Source: Candidatus Poribacteria bacterium (lineage in GTDB: Bacteria; Poribacteria; WGA-4E; WGA-3G). From it: a DNA stretch of 52,424 nucleotides. The DNA is taken from contig JAJECN010000007.1 in assembly GCA_022821965.1 (NCBI GenBank), positions 1 through 52,424 of the forward strand, read 5' to 3'. A program made the translations under genes and the position numbers. Positions 1 to 8,165 of this stretch are shown piece after piece. Below the pieces are notes generated by a model. It was given only the letters and a program-made list of their open reading frames with translations, had not been told where the DNA came from and searched no databases. Within the stretch, counting starts at the first letter, position 1. Each line of letters opens with the position of its first letter.

Positions 1-43
1 GATTCACCTCAAAAATAGCGGTATTTTTTACGGTGAAGTATAG

Positions 44-80
44 CAGATGCAGCGTGAAAAGTCACGCTGCATCTGTTTAT
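44..80. terminator. Strong intrinsic terminator hairpin
   Basis: A perfect 14-bp inverted repeat (44-57 and 62-75) with a 4-base loop is followed by TTTAT. It probably ends a gene to the left of the window. Nothing coding is visible in bases 1-180. Confidence 0.75.
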
Positions 81-120
81 CTCAAAATATTAACAACTGT
101 GAAAAATAGAACAAAAAATA

Positions 121-162
121 TTGAAAACTAAATAGCCCTGCTATTGTAATGGAATGCATTCC
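121..162 (+). promoter_or_regulatory. Candidate promoter with 12-bp palindromic operator-like site
   Basis: TTGAAA (121-126), an 18-base spacer and TGTAAT (145-150) form a plausible sigma-70 promoter. It is followed at once by the perfect palindrome GGAATGCATTCC (151-162), which would overlap the transcription start, just before the ribosome binding site of the first gene. The palindrome is seen directly; its use as an operator is inference. Confidence 0.45.
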
Positions 163-180
163 GAAAAGGAGATCCTAATA

Positions 181-711
181 ATGGACAGAACAGCGGAAGA
201 CTATCAGAAAGACCTTCTTTGGCAGACCGCACTTGAAACCTTCTATCGCGTCGCTTATTCTGAAAGCCTGATGACTTCGGTGCTCCAGAAATGGAGACCC
301 GTAGATGGTGCAATCAAAGGCATCGTGACTATTGCTACCATCGCTTCAGTTATGGTAGGTTGGATGTCATGGGGAACACCGGCAGGGAAATCAACATGGC
401 TCGTTATAGCTGGATGTGCCGCATTCTTAGCACTTTTGCACGTCATACTTAAAATATCGGACCGTATAACTGATTTGAGTCATAACGCTCAATATTTCAA
501 GAGTTTACGCCTTAATCTCGAACGGTTCATCTATGACATGGAAGTCAATCCAGATTTTCCGTTGGAGCAATTCAAAGACACATTTGAACAGTACCGAGAA
601 TGGTTATTGGTCGGTTCGCAAATGTTAAAGGATGATTTCCTGTTAACACGCCGACACCGGCAGAAGGTACAGGAAAAACTGAACCAGCAAATGGGAGATA
701 TGATTGTATGA
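181..711 (+). CDS. Two-TM membrane protein, possibly SLATT-like
   Basis: This is a 176-residue protein. The ATG at 181 is chosen over an upstream ATG at 154 because AAAAGGAG sits 7-10 bases before it. The N-terminal ~45 residues are helical and charged. Two hydrophobic segments follow (about residues 47-66 and 72-92), and the last ~80 residues are predicted helical and very charged, including LTRRHRQKVQEKL. The layout of two central membrane helices plus a cytosolic helical tail is that of SLATT-type proteins, which act as membrane effectors in some nucleotide-signalling defence systems. I see no diagnostic motif, so this is only an analogy. Its stop overlaps the next start (ATGA), so the two are translationally coupled. 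No nucleotidyltransferase or sensor gene is nearby. Confidence 0.7.
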   Translation: MDRTAEDYQKDLLWQTALETFYRVAYSESLMTSVLQKWRPVDGAIKGIVTIATIASVMVGWMSWGTPAGKSTWLVIAGCAAFLALLHVILKISDRITDLSHNAQYFKSLRLNLERFIYDMEVNPDFPLEQFKDTFEQYREWLLVGSQMLKDDFLLTRRHRQKVQEKLNQQMGDMIV

Positions 712-956
712 AAGAGCAACCCATTGAAACGAGGGAACATGTCATTGGACATTCAATAGGTCAACGTCCAATACATACGACTTACGAACCACCGGGACCG
801 CTTCCACAATTTCGGACACGTCCCAAAGTAGGACAGCCACAACCGGCTCCAAAGAAACGGACACCCGCGTCAACAGCTGCTGCAAAACTGGCACAAAACA
901 CTTCAATAGAAGTGCCTGCTGACTCAAAAACCGCAGACGCTAGGAAAGGCAGTTGA
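708..956 (+). CDS. Small proline-rich hypothetical protein
   Basis: This 82-residue protein starts in a 4-base ATGA overlap with the two-TM gene. It has no signal peptide and no membrane segment. It is rich in Pro, Thr, Lys and Arg, with a basic low-complexity middle (PPGPLPQFRTRPKVGQPQP, then PAPKKRTPAS), and looks intrinsically disordered. I do not recognise it. The tight coupling suggests it works with the membrane protein, perhaps as a cytosolic adaptor; that is inference. The promoter of the next gene overlaps its stop codon. Confidence 0.55.
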   Translation: MKEQPIETREHVIGHSIGQRPIHTTYEPPGPLPQFRTRPKVGQPQPAPKKRTPASTAAAKLAQNTSIEVPADSKTADARKGS

Positions 957-981
957 TTTAATTTCCAAATTCTGCTAAAAT
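953..981 (+). promoter_or_regulatory. Sigma-70-type promoter for the first LamG gene
   Basis: TTGATT (953-958), a 17-base spacer ending in TGC, and TAAAAT (976-981). It overlaps the stop codon of the preceding gene, so the LamG gene can be transcribed independently. Confidence 0.6.
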
Positions 982-1022
982 CCTCTCAAAATTCAAAAAT
1001 TGGATTGGGAGGATTAGAAACT

Positions 1023-1817
1023 ATGCGACAGGTTTATTTCGTTTTACTGATGAGTCTGTTTGTCATTGCTTCTTCGTTTGCAGGAATCCCTAATGACAAG
1101 GATTTGCTTTTGTGGATTGGCGAGGGGAGTGGAAACAAAGCGGTTGATGGCACAGGAAACGGGAACGATGGAACATTTGGAGGGGCAGCGAAATGGGTCG
1201 CTGGCCAAGGCAAATATGCTGCTGGTATTTCCCTCAGAGGCAAGGAAACCTACCTTGAAGTCCCCAACGTCGTTACCGAGGCAGGGAGTTTGCTCTTCTG
1301 GTTCAAACCGGATTGGGATGGCAAGGATGACAAGGACTACCGGCTTTTTGATGCCAGTTTGGGACCCATCTACTTTTTCATAGGAAAGGGGTCCGCGCAC
1401 CCAGACATCACACCCGCAGAATTCGGGTTCTATTTTGAAGCCGCAGATGACGGTGATTGGCAAGATGTTGAATTCAATCCGGAAGGCATCATCAAAAAAG
1501 ATGAGTGGTTTCACTGCGCTGCAACATGGGATTTCACCGGTGAACCACCGTTTGTTTATATTGACGGTAAAGAGCAGGCGACGAGCCGTAAAATCGGTGG
1601 TGGTTTCCCGGCACTTCACGAGAAACCGAGATTCGGATGGGAAACGATTAAGTACATCGCTTTGACCAACGGCGCGGAAGGCATCATTGACGAAATCTCG
1701 TTTTGGGAACGGGCACTCACGGAAAAAGAGATTGGTGAGATGATGGATGTCAGTTTGGATGTCGAAGCGGCAGGAAAATTGGCTGTTACGTGGGGTGAAC
1801 TGAAAACAAGGCAATAA
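1023..1817 (+). CDS. Secreted LamG / concanavalin A-like protein
   Basis: This is a 264-residue protein. The ATG at 1023 is preceded by GGGAGGA (1007-1013); an in-frame TTG at 1005 lies inside that ribosome binding site and is rejected. Residues 1-20 are a signal peptide (hydrophobic LLMSLFVIASSFAG), so the protein is exported. The remainder is one LamG/laminin-G-like jelly roll, with the typical opening (LLLWIGEGSGNKAVDGTGN), a central FHCAATWDF strand and the YIDGKE turn, and the closing IDEISFWERALTEKEI. Such domains usually bind carbohydrate or protein; no enzyme motif is present. It ends in VEAAGKLAVTWGELK, a tail shared with five other LamG proteins here. It diverges strongly from the 9-11.8 kb group. 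Confidence 0.85.
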   Translation: MRQVYFVLLMSLFVIASSFAGIPNDKDLLLWIGEGSGNKAVDGTGNGNDGTFGGAAKWVAGQGKYAAGISLRGKETYLEVPNVVTEAGSLLFWFKPDWDGKDDKDYRLFDASLGPIYFFIGKGSAHPDITPAEFGFYFEAADDGDWQDVEFNPEGIIKKDEWFHCAATWDFTGEPPFVYIDGKEQATSRKIGGGFPALHEKPRFGWETIKYIALTNGAEGIIDEISFWERALTEKEIGEMMDVSLDVEAAGKLAVTWGELKTRQ

Positions 1818-1871
1818 TAGCAGATTTGAATATCGGCTTTGTGTCCCGCGTTCTCACAGTACAACCTTAGA

Positions 1872-1905
1872 TAAGTCTGGCGATTCTATTCGCCAGACTT
1901 ATTTC
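1872..1905. terminator. Bidirectional terminator / REP-like palindrome
   Basis: A perfect 12-bp stem (1872-1883 with 1890-1901) and 6-base loop, flanked by A/T, sits between the convergent LamG and dctM genes. The arms (CTGGCGA / TCGCCAG) resemble the GGCGAGG palindromes elsewhere in the window. The rest of 1818-2055 shows nothing. Confidence 0.6.
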
Positions 1906-2055
1906 GCGTACAAAGCACACTTGTTAACGCGTTTCTGTAAACATTTTGAAGAAACACCCAAGCTGCTATAAACATTCCATCCTTACGGGATTCAAGAGGT
2001 TTTTGAAGCCTTCAAGGTTTTTGTGTAAAATCCGGTCGGTTTCCTAACCGCCTCT

Positions 2056-3342
2056 TTACAAAAGCGACTGTGGGGTTTTTCCAAAAACCTTCGGTAGCCA
2101 CAGACTGAACTCTGGAACATACGTCACCAATACAAGAGCCACCAGCAATAGTACGATGAACAATAACACAGAACGGTAAAGCATCACAACAGACCGGTCA
2201 AACTTCATGCTTGAGATGAACAGATTCATTCCGACCGGTGGTGTCAAATAACCGATTTCAAGGTTCGTCAAGACAATAATGCCGAGATGTGCTTTGTCAA
2301 TACCAAATTCCTCAGCAATAGGGAGCAGCAACGGCACTACGATAATCACCGCTGAAAAGATATCCATCAGACATCCAACAATGAGCAGGAAAATATTGAG
2401 TCCAATAAGTGTAATGACACGGCTTTCCGTTGTTGCCTGAATCCAGTCAAGGACAGTTGTAGGTACGTCAAGTGTGATGAGGTAGTTTGTCAACCCTAAA
2501 GAAATACCGAGGATGATAAGGATTGCCCCGACGAGCAATGTGCTCTCTTTGACGAGGCGTGGCAACACTCTCAGGGAAATTGACCGGTGGATGACAATTT
2601 CTACGACCCCGACATAGATGACGGTCAACGCTGCAGCTTCATCAAGTGTTACTTTGCCAGAAAGGTAGCCACCTAATATGAGGATTGGCAAAAGAAGTTC
2701 CCATTTTGCCTCCCAGAACGTTCTAATGAATAGCCTTGCATCAAATGGGGTCGTTTCAGTCTTTTTGATAACGCTCCAGCCACAGCAGTAGAAGCTCAGA
2801 ACACTGAGAATCAGCAGCCCGGGCAAAATCCCAGCGAGGAACATCCTGTCAATAGAAACTTGGGCAATGATTGCATAAAGGATAAGCGGAACACTCGGTG
2901 GAAATAAGAGACCGATACTGCCAGAAGCGGTTATCAAGCCGAGCGAAAACTTTTCGTTGTAGGTTTGGCGCAGAATCGGGTAGACCAATCCACCGAGTGC
3001 AACGATTGTTACACCGGATGCCCCAGTGAAAGTCGTAAAGAAAGCACACGTCCCAAGAACGACCACTGCGATGCCGCCTGGTAGCCAGCCCACACTTGCA
3101 CGCGCGAACGCAACCAAACGCTGTGGTGCCTTCCCCTCAGCGATAATATACCCAGCAAATGTGAAAAGTGGGATAATCAGAATTGTTGAATTTCGGGTGA
3201 GTCGATTGAAATCAATCAAGATGGTTGAGATCGGCTCGCCTGCTGTGGCGTATCCGATAATCGAAGCACCCCCAAGTAAAACAAAGAGCGCACCGCCGAG
3301 AAGCGCGAAACCGACTAACCCGATGCCGATTAATAATCCCAT
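2056..3342 (-). CDS. dctM: TRAP transporter large permease (DctM family)
   Basis: This 428-residue membrane protein has the dozen or so hydrophobic helices and the length of the TRAP large subunit. Family features visible are the glycine-rich first helix, TFAGYIIAEGKAPQRLVAFA, TFTGASGVTIVALGGLVYPIL, and near the end NLEIGYLTPPVGMNLFI. DctM forms the ion-coupled translocation channel for small organic acids brought by a periplasmic binding protein. Its ATG shares one base with the dctQ stop (TAATG). No DctP binding protein is encoded in the window, so the substrate is not defined. Its position behind two LarA-like racemases suggests a 2-hydroxy acid (inference). Confidence 0.93.
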   Translation of the reverse strand: MGLLIGIGLVGFALLGGALFVLLGGASIIGYATAGEPISTILIDFNRLTRNSTILIIPLFTFAGYIIAEGKAPQRLVAFARASVGWLPGGIAVVVLGTCAFFTTFTGASGVTIVALGGLVYPILRQTYNEKFSLGLITASGSIGLLFPPSVPLILYAIIAQVSIDRMFLAGILPGLLILSVLSFYCCGWSVIKKTETTPFDARLFIRTFWEAKWELLLPILILGGYLSGKVTLDEAAALTVIYVGVVEIVIHRSISLRVLPRLVKESTLLVGAILIILGISLGLTNYLITLDVPTTVLDWIQATTESRVITLIGLNIFLLIVGCLMDIFSAVIIVVPLLLPIAEEFGIDKAHLGIIVLTNLEIGYLTPPVGMNLFISSMKFDRSVVMLYRSVLLFIVLLLVALVLVTYVPEFSLWLPKVFGKTPQSLL

Positions 3343-3869
3343 TACTCAGATTCTCCTTCGACGTAGCTCGCCCCTACCAGATGGATGCCTATCTGAAGCG
3401 CGAAATGGATACCGATAAGGACAAAACCGTAGGGGATAATCGCCTTTGCCCACCATAAAGGGATACTTCCAATTAATACAGCCTCACTTAACTGCTCATC
3501 TTGTAGGAAGATAAAACCGTAATGTGCCAGAACCGCAACGACGATTAAGGCGAGGCAATCGACAACAAGATTCGTCCATCGTGTAATCTTTTTGGGGAGT
3601 ATCCGATTGAGTACGTCAATACTGATGTGTCGTCTCTCGCAGGTAGCGAGAGCAGCACCTAAAAAGCAGAGCCATAGCGTCAAATGCTGAAGCATCACAT
3701 CACTCCACAACAGACTGGCGTTGAACACATAACGCATGACAATCTTGAGTATTGCAAGCCCCAGCATCATTGCAACAATCAAGCAGAGGAATCCGATCTC
3801 GATTTTACCAAGGAAGGCATTAATGCTTTGTAGGAAAGCGTTTTTGTCCGGACGTTCTTTTCGTAGCAT
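3342..3869 (-). CDS. dctQ: TRAP transporter small permease (DctQ family)
   Basis: This 175-residue protein has four hydrophobic helices (about residues 27-47, 60-80, 104-124 and 140-162). The family pattern is visible in RYVFNASLLWSDVMLQHLT and LWLCFLGAALATCERRHISID. DctQ partners DctM in the inner membrane. The start ATG (3867-3869) directly abuts the TAG stop of the upstream LarA-like gene, with no gap, and dctM overlaps its stop, so all three are co-translated. Confidence 0.9.
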   Translation of the reverse strand: MLRKERPDKNAFLQSINAFLGKIEIGFLCLIVAMMLGLAILKIVMRYVFNASLLWSDVMLQHLTLWLCFLGAALATCERRHISIDVLNRILPKKITRWTNLVVDCLALIVVAVLAHYGFIFLQDEQLSEAVLIGSIPLWWAKAIIPYGFVLIGIHFALQIGIHLVGASYVEGESE

Positions 3870-5126
3870 CTACTTCTCCGGTGCTAACACCTGAATCCCG
3901 GCAGCTGGTAGCACAGCAACTTTGGCGTGTGCGGGAAGTCTGTCTGCGAACAGCGCAATCAGTTCATCCAGGTCTCGGAAGAGGAGTGCGCCCGGGTGCT
4001 TCTTGTAAAAATCGTCTACCAAAAAGTGTTCCGACCAGACGTGCAGTTGATCTTGCGTTCCGAGTTGGGGTGCTGGCAATTCAGACTCCGTCCTTTCCGA
4101 TTGCTGCTGTTGGAAGCGAGCATAATCAATCTGTTCAAACAGACCGTGGTAACAGATGCCATCGCTTGCTGGATTGAGTGCCATCCTGTGTGCTTTCTCA
4201 AAATAGGAGAGTGCCCACAACGCTTTTCCTGTTTGAATCGGGTCGCTATCAAGAGGGTAACAGTTAAGCACAACCAGATCCGTCTCTTTTCGGTTTGTCT
4301 CCGGTATCTCTGTGCCGTAGGTTTCCAATGCGAAGTGTGCCCCTTTACGGTGTGCCTCCACAAAATCACCGACAAACAACCCACAAATTTCACGACGACT
4401 ATTGAGTACGGTGTTGACAATCACATCGAGTCCAAGGACACCGGCGACCGCCTCAGAAAAATCGCGATGATCGGGTTCACTTCCTTTTCTTTCAATTACA
4501 GCGTGCCCACGCCCCGGTGAAAAGGTATGGAAATAGAACATCGTCGCGAAGCCAGCAATACCGGGCACAACCAATTTCGCACCACCCCCAAAGCCAACGG
4601 AACCGTGTGGATAGATGCCACCCAGACACACCTTGAAATCCGCATCCGCAACGACGCGGTCCAGATAGATAGGCATACCGTTATCAAGGTTCCCCAAGGC
4701 GCGTAGATCACCACCCATAAAGTCGTGGTTTGTTGCCTCATATTCAGCAGCAATATCCGCACCAATCTTTTTCGCGATCTCTTCATCGGTGATAGGACGG
4801 TGCGATCCACCACCGACAACAAACCGAATCTCCGATTTTGGGACACCAGCTGACGCTAACTCGCGCAGGAGGAACGGGATAACTCTTGCAGCGGGGGTTG
4901 GACGGCTCAAGTCATCAACAACAATAGCAGCACTTTTTTTACCCTTTGCGAGTTCTGAAATACGGGGCGTGCCGATCGGGTCGGCAAACGCCTGTTCAAT
5001 TTGGGTATCGGAAAGCGTGGACGCGTCTTTCGGTCCCAACACCTCTACTTCCCAGCCGGTTGGGAAATTCAGCGTTAGTTCTTCATCTCCGTACCAAGCA
5101 CGGGAGCAGACTGTAGTATTGTTCAT
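3870..5126 (-). CDS. LarA-type nickel-pincer racemase, copy B
   Basis: This 418-residue protein belongs to the lactate racemase (LarA, DUF2088) family. The residues known in LarA from Lactobacillus are here with the same spacing: DDLSRPTP at 71-78, His109 in GGGSHRP, His174 in IYPHGS, Lys184 in GFGGGAK (the pincer-nucleotide attachment lysine) and His200 (a nickel ligand) in MFYFH. It should therefore isomerise a 2-hydroxy acid using the Ni-pincer cofactor. The cofactor genes larB, larC and larE are not in the window. Start 5126 is supported by AAGGAAAA supplied by an interspersed repeat; the longer reading to 5216 only translates that repeat. It is a tandem duplicate of the next gene, and its true substrate is unknown. 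Confidence 0.88.
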   Translation of the reverse strand: MNNTTVCSRAWYGDEELTLNFPTGWEVEVLGPKDASTLSDTQIEQAFADPIGTPRISELAKGKKSAAIVVDDLSRPTPAARVIPFLLRELASAGVPKSEIRFVVGGGSHRPITDEEIAKKIGADIAAEYEATNHDFMGGDLRALGNLDNGMPIYLDRVVADADFKVCLGGIYPHGSVGFGGGAKLVVPGIAGFATMFYFHTFSPGRGHAVIERKGSEPDHRDFSEAVAGVLGLDVIVNTVLNSRREICGLFVGDFVEAHRKGAHFALETYGTEIPETNRKETDLVVLNCYPLDSDPIQTGKALWALSYFEKAHRMALNPASDGICYHGLFEQIDYARFQQQQSERTESELPAPQLGTQDQLHVWSEHFLVDDFYKKHPGALLFRDLDELIALFADRLPAHAKVAVLPAAGIQVLAPEK

Positions 5127-5200
5127 ATTTTTAATTTTCCTTGCGGTTCGGTGAGGCGGGTTGTGTATGAAAATCCCTTTCCGTATATCCAGCCCGGCGC
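5127..5200 (-). repeat. RBS-bearing interspersed repeat before larA-like copy B
   Basis: Read on the minus strand it contains ACCGAACCGCAAGGAAAA followed by an A/T stretch and the ATG at 5126. About 75 bases match the leader of polX (39967-40040). The repeat itself carries the AAGGA Shine-Dalgarno. Confidence 0.7.
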
Positions 5201-5273
5201 GATGCTTGGGCTTCACAACTTAGGCTAAACCACGCATCACTCATTTTTTTCGCCCAAAGATACCAAAGAGGAT

Positions 5274-6524
5274 TCATGTTAGCACCTGGATTCCTCCCAC
5301 AGGTAGAATAGCAACCTTTGCGTGTCCGGGAATCTTCTCAGCGAACAGTTGAATCAGTCCCTCCAGATCGCGAAAAAGAAGCGATGCCGGATACTCTTTA
5401 TAAAAATCATCTGCCAAAAAATGCTCAGACCAAACGTGGAGTTGTCCACGCCGTCCGATCTGCTGCGGTGGGGCTTCGGGCGGTGTCTGTTCGGCGCGTT
5501 GTCGGAGATAGCGCGGGTAGTCAATTCGGTCGAACAACCCGTGGTAGCAGCTGCTATCGCTTGCGGGGTAGAGTGCTATCGTGTAAGCGTTATCAAAATA
5601 ACTTAAAGCCGCCAATGCTTTATCAAGTTGAATTGCATCAGCATCAAGTGGATAGCAATTAATTATCACCAAATCTGTCTCTTTTCGAGTCGTTTCCGGT
5701 ATCACTGTTCCGTAGGTATCCATCGCGAAATGTGCGCCTTTACGGTGTGCCTTAATAAAATCACCGACAAACAGCCCACAGATTTCACGACAGCTATTGA
5801 GTACAACGTTGGCGATCATATCAAGACCGAGAACGCCTGCTGCCAGTTCGGCACTGTCGCGACGATCCGGTTCGTCACTCTGTCCCTCAATCACAGCGGG
5901 GCCGCGCCCCGGTGGAAAGGTATGGAAATAAAACATTGTGGTAAATCCTGCGGTACCGGGGACAATGAGTTTCGCGCCGCCACTAAAACCAACGGAGCTG
6001 TGAGGATAGATGCCGCCGAGACAGATTTTAAAATCCGCATCGGCGACGATCCTGTTGAGGTACACCGGCATGCCGTTCTCAAGGTTACCGAACGCACGCA
6101 GGTCCCCACTCATAAAGTTATGATTGGTTACCTCGTACGCAGCAGCGATATCTGCGCCAACCTTTTTTACAATATCTTCATCGGTGAGAGGACGGTGGGC
6201 ACCGACACCAGCAACAAACCGAATCTCTGATTTCGGGACACCCGCCGAGGTTAGTTCACGTAAAATGTATGGAATAATTCTTGCAGCGGGAGTCGGACGG
6301 CTCAGATCATCGACGATGATAGCAGCACTCTTTTTGCCCTTCGCGAGTTCCGAAATACGGGACGTGCCGATCGGGTCGGCAAACGCCTGTTCAATTTGGG
6401 TATCAGAAAGCGTAGGCGCGTCTTTTGGACCCAACACCTCTACTTCCCAGTCGGTTGGGAAACTCAGCGTCAGTTCCTTATCTCCGTACCAAGCACCGGA
6501 ACGGACTGTAGCTGTGTTGTCCAT
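5274..6524 (-). CDS. LarA-type nickel-pincer racemase, copy A
   Basis: A 416-residue LarA/DUF2088 family protein, closely similar along its whole length to copy B, which follows it. The catalytic set is intact and shifted by one residue: DDLSRPTP, His110 in GVGAHRP, His175 in IYPHSS, Lys185 in GFSGGAK, and His201 in MFYFH. The ATG at 6524 overlaps the pyrG stop by one base (TAATG) and is preceded by AAAGGAGAAG inside pyrG. The divergence is greatest in the C-terminal third (PPEAPPQQIGRRGQLH compared with ELPAPQLGTQDQLH), which may mean different substrates or a hetero-oligomer; both are inference. Confidence 0.88.
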   Translation of the reverse strand: MDNTATVRSGAWYGDKELTLSFPTDWEVEVLGPKDAPTLSDTQIEQAFADPIGTSRISELAKGKKSAAIIVDDLSRPTPAARIIPYILRELTSAGVPKSEIRFVAGVGAHRPLTDEDIVKKVGADIAAAYEVTNHNFMSGDLRAFGNLENGMPVYLNRIVADADFKICLGGIYPHSSVGFSGGAKLIVPGTAGFTTMFYFHTFPPGRGPAVIEGQSDEPDRRDSAELAAGVLGLDMIANVVLNSCREICGLFVGDFIKAHRKGAHFAMDTYGTVIPETTRKETDLVIINCYPLDADAIQLDKALAALSYFDNAYTIALYPASDSSCYHGLFDRIDYPRYLRQRAEQTPPEAPPQQIGRRGQLHVWSEHFLADDFYKEYPASLLFRDLEGLIQLFAEKIPGHAKVAILPVGGIQVLT

Positions 6525-8155
6525 TATTCATCTTCTCCTTTGATATCTTCAACTTCGCGTTGATAGGACAGCACCGCGGCGATAAATTCTCGGAAAAGCG
6601 GGTGCGGTGCAAGCGGTTTCGATTGAAATTCGGGGTGGAATTGTGAGCCTACCATCCACGGATGCCCCGTCACCTCAGCGATCTCGACGAGACTCTCATC
6701 AGGCGACATGCCGCTGAAACAGAGCCCTGCTGCTTCCAATTGCGAGCGGTATTGGTTGTTTAGTTCGTAACGATGACGGTGACGCTCCAAAATAATAGGT
6801 TGTTGATAAGCATCATAGCTTTTGGTATTTTCTTTGAGGACGCACGGATAATGTCCGAGTCGCATTGTTGCACCGAGGTCAGCTATCGAACGCTGTTCAT
6901 GCATTAAATCTATAACCGGATAAGGTGTATTCTCGTCTACTTCTGTGGTATTTGCATTTTTTAGGTTCGCCATGTGCCGAGCAAACTCAATTACGAGACA
7001 CTGCATGCCGAGACATAATCCCAAATACGGAATGTTATTTTCACGGGCGTATCGTGCAGCAACCAACATCCCTTCAATTCCGCGATAACCGAACCCTCCT
7101 GGAACCAATATCCCGTCGGCGTTTTCAAAAACACTATCAAGATCTGGATGTTTTGTGAGCGACTCCGCTTCTATCCACTCAATTTCGACAGCGGCTTCGT
7201 TAGCGATTCCACCGTGTTTGAGTGCTTCCTGCACACTGATATAGGCATCATTGCCGGTTGTGTATTTTCCAACAATTGCTATTCGGGCTTCCTGCTTTGG
7301 ATTTTTCAGTTTTTCGACCATCGCGCCCCATTCAGCATCCATCGGTACGCGCGTTTCCAGTCCAAGTTTCTTTGAAACGAGATGTCCCATCCCTTGGCGT
7401 TCAAAATTAAGGGGAATTTCATCAACGCACTTTGTGTCCAATCCTTCAAAAATACATTCTTCAGCAATACCGCAAAGGAGGGCAATTTTCTGGCGGAAAG
7501 CTTCATCTAACATTTGGCTGGTGCGGCAAAGCAGCACATCTGGCTGGACACCCAACTCCTGGAGTTTGCGGATGCTGTGTTGTGTCGGTTTACTCTTGCT
7601 TTCACCGTTGGGTAAGGTGTAAATGAGCGATACATGGAGGAACATGGTATCTTCGCGTCCTACCTCAACTGCCATTTGTCTAATGGCTTCGACAAACGGG
7701 GGCATCTCAAAGTCACCGATGGTTCCCCCTATCTCCGTAATGACGATTTCGGCTTTGTTATCTTCCCCGATTTGGTAAATACGGCGTTTGATTTCATCGG
7801 TAATATGTGGAATCAGTTGTACGGTTTCACCGAGATAATCACCCCGCCGTTCCTTGGCAATCACTTCACTATAGACGGAACCTGTCGTAAAGTTGGAATA
7901 CTTGTTTAGGTCTATGCCGAGAAACCTTTCATAATTTCCGAGGTCCAGATCAGTTTCCGCTCCATCATGGGTGACGAAAACCTCACCATGTTGGAATGGA
8001 TTCATCACCCCCGCATCCACATTGAGGTAGGGATCGATTTTGACAACAATCACCTTAAATCCGCGATTGATGAGCAATCTGCCTAACGATGCAGTTGTGA
8101 TACCTTTGCCGATACCTGAGATAACCCCGCCCGTTACGAAAATGTATTTTGTCAT
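6524..8155 (-). CDS. pyrG: CTP synthase
   Basis: This 543-residue enzyme converts UTP to CTP using glutamine and ATP. The N-terminal synthetase domain begins with the canonical KYIFVTGGVISGIGKG and has DPYLNVDAGVMNPFQHGEV. The C-terminal class-I glutamine amidotransferase domain carries the nucleophile in YLGLCLGMQ and the catalytic His-Glu in FHPEF. Length is standard. It lies 10 bases after kdsB, which consumes CTP, so the pair makes metabolic sense. The stop overlaps the start of the first larA-like gene, which is an unusual partner. Confidence 0.97.
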   Translation of the reverse strand: MTKYIFVTGGVISGIGKGITTASLGRLLINRGFKVIVVKIDPYLNVDAGVMNPFQHGEVFVTHDGAETDLDLGNYERFLGIDLNKYSNFTTGSVYSEVIAKERRGDYLGETVQLIPHITDEIKRRIYQIGEDNKAEIVITEIGGTIGDFEMPPFVEAIRQMAVEVGREDTMFLHVSLIYTLPNGESKSKPTQHSIRKLQELGVQPDVLLCRTSQMLDEAFRQKIALLCGIAEECIFEGLDTKCVDEIPLNFERQGMGHLVSKKLGLETRVPMDAEWGAMVEKLKNPKQEARIAIVGKYTTGNDAYISVQEALKHGGIANEAAVEIEWIEAESLTKHPDLDSVFENADGILVPGGFGYRGIEGMLVAARYARENNIPYLGLCLGMQCLVIEFARHMANLKNANTTEVDENTPYPVIDLMHEQRSIADLGATMRLGHYPCVLKENTKSYDAYQQPIILERHRHRYELNNQYRSQLEAAGLCFSGMSPDESLVEIAEVTGHPWMVGSQFHPEFQSKPLAPHPLFREFIAAVLSYQREVEDIKGEDE

Positions 8156-8165
8156 GAAAATTTCT

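Noticed and set aside
1044-1814. 256-codon open frame antisense to the first LamG gene
   Set aside because: Shadow of the real gene: no ribosome binding site, no family resemblance, and the plus strand has a signal peptide and LamG motifs.
3927-4520. 197-codon plus-strand frame across larA-like copy B (and a similar 200-codon one at 5628-6230)
   Set aside because: Both are antisense shadows of the LarA genes, whose catalytic residues are all in place on the minus strand.
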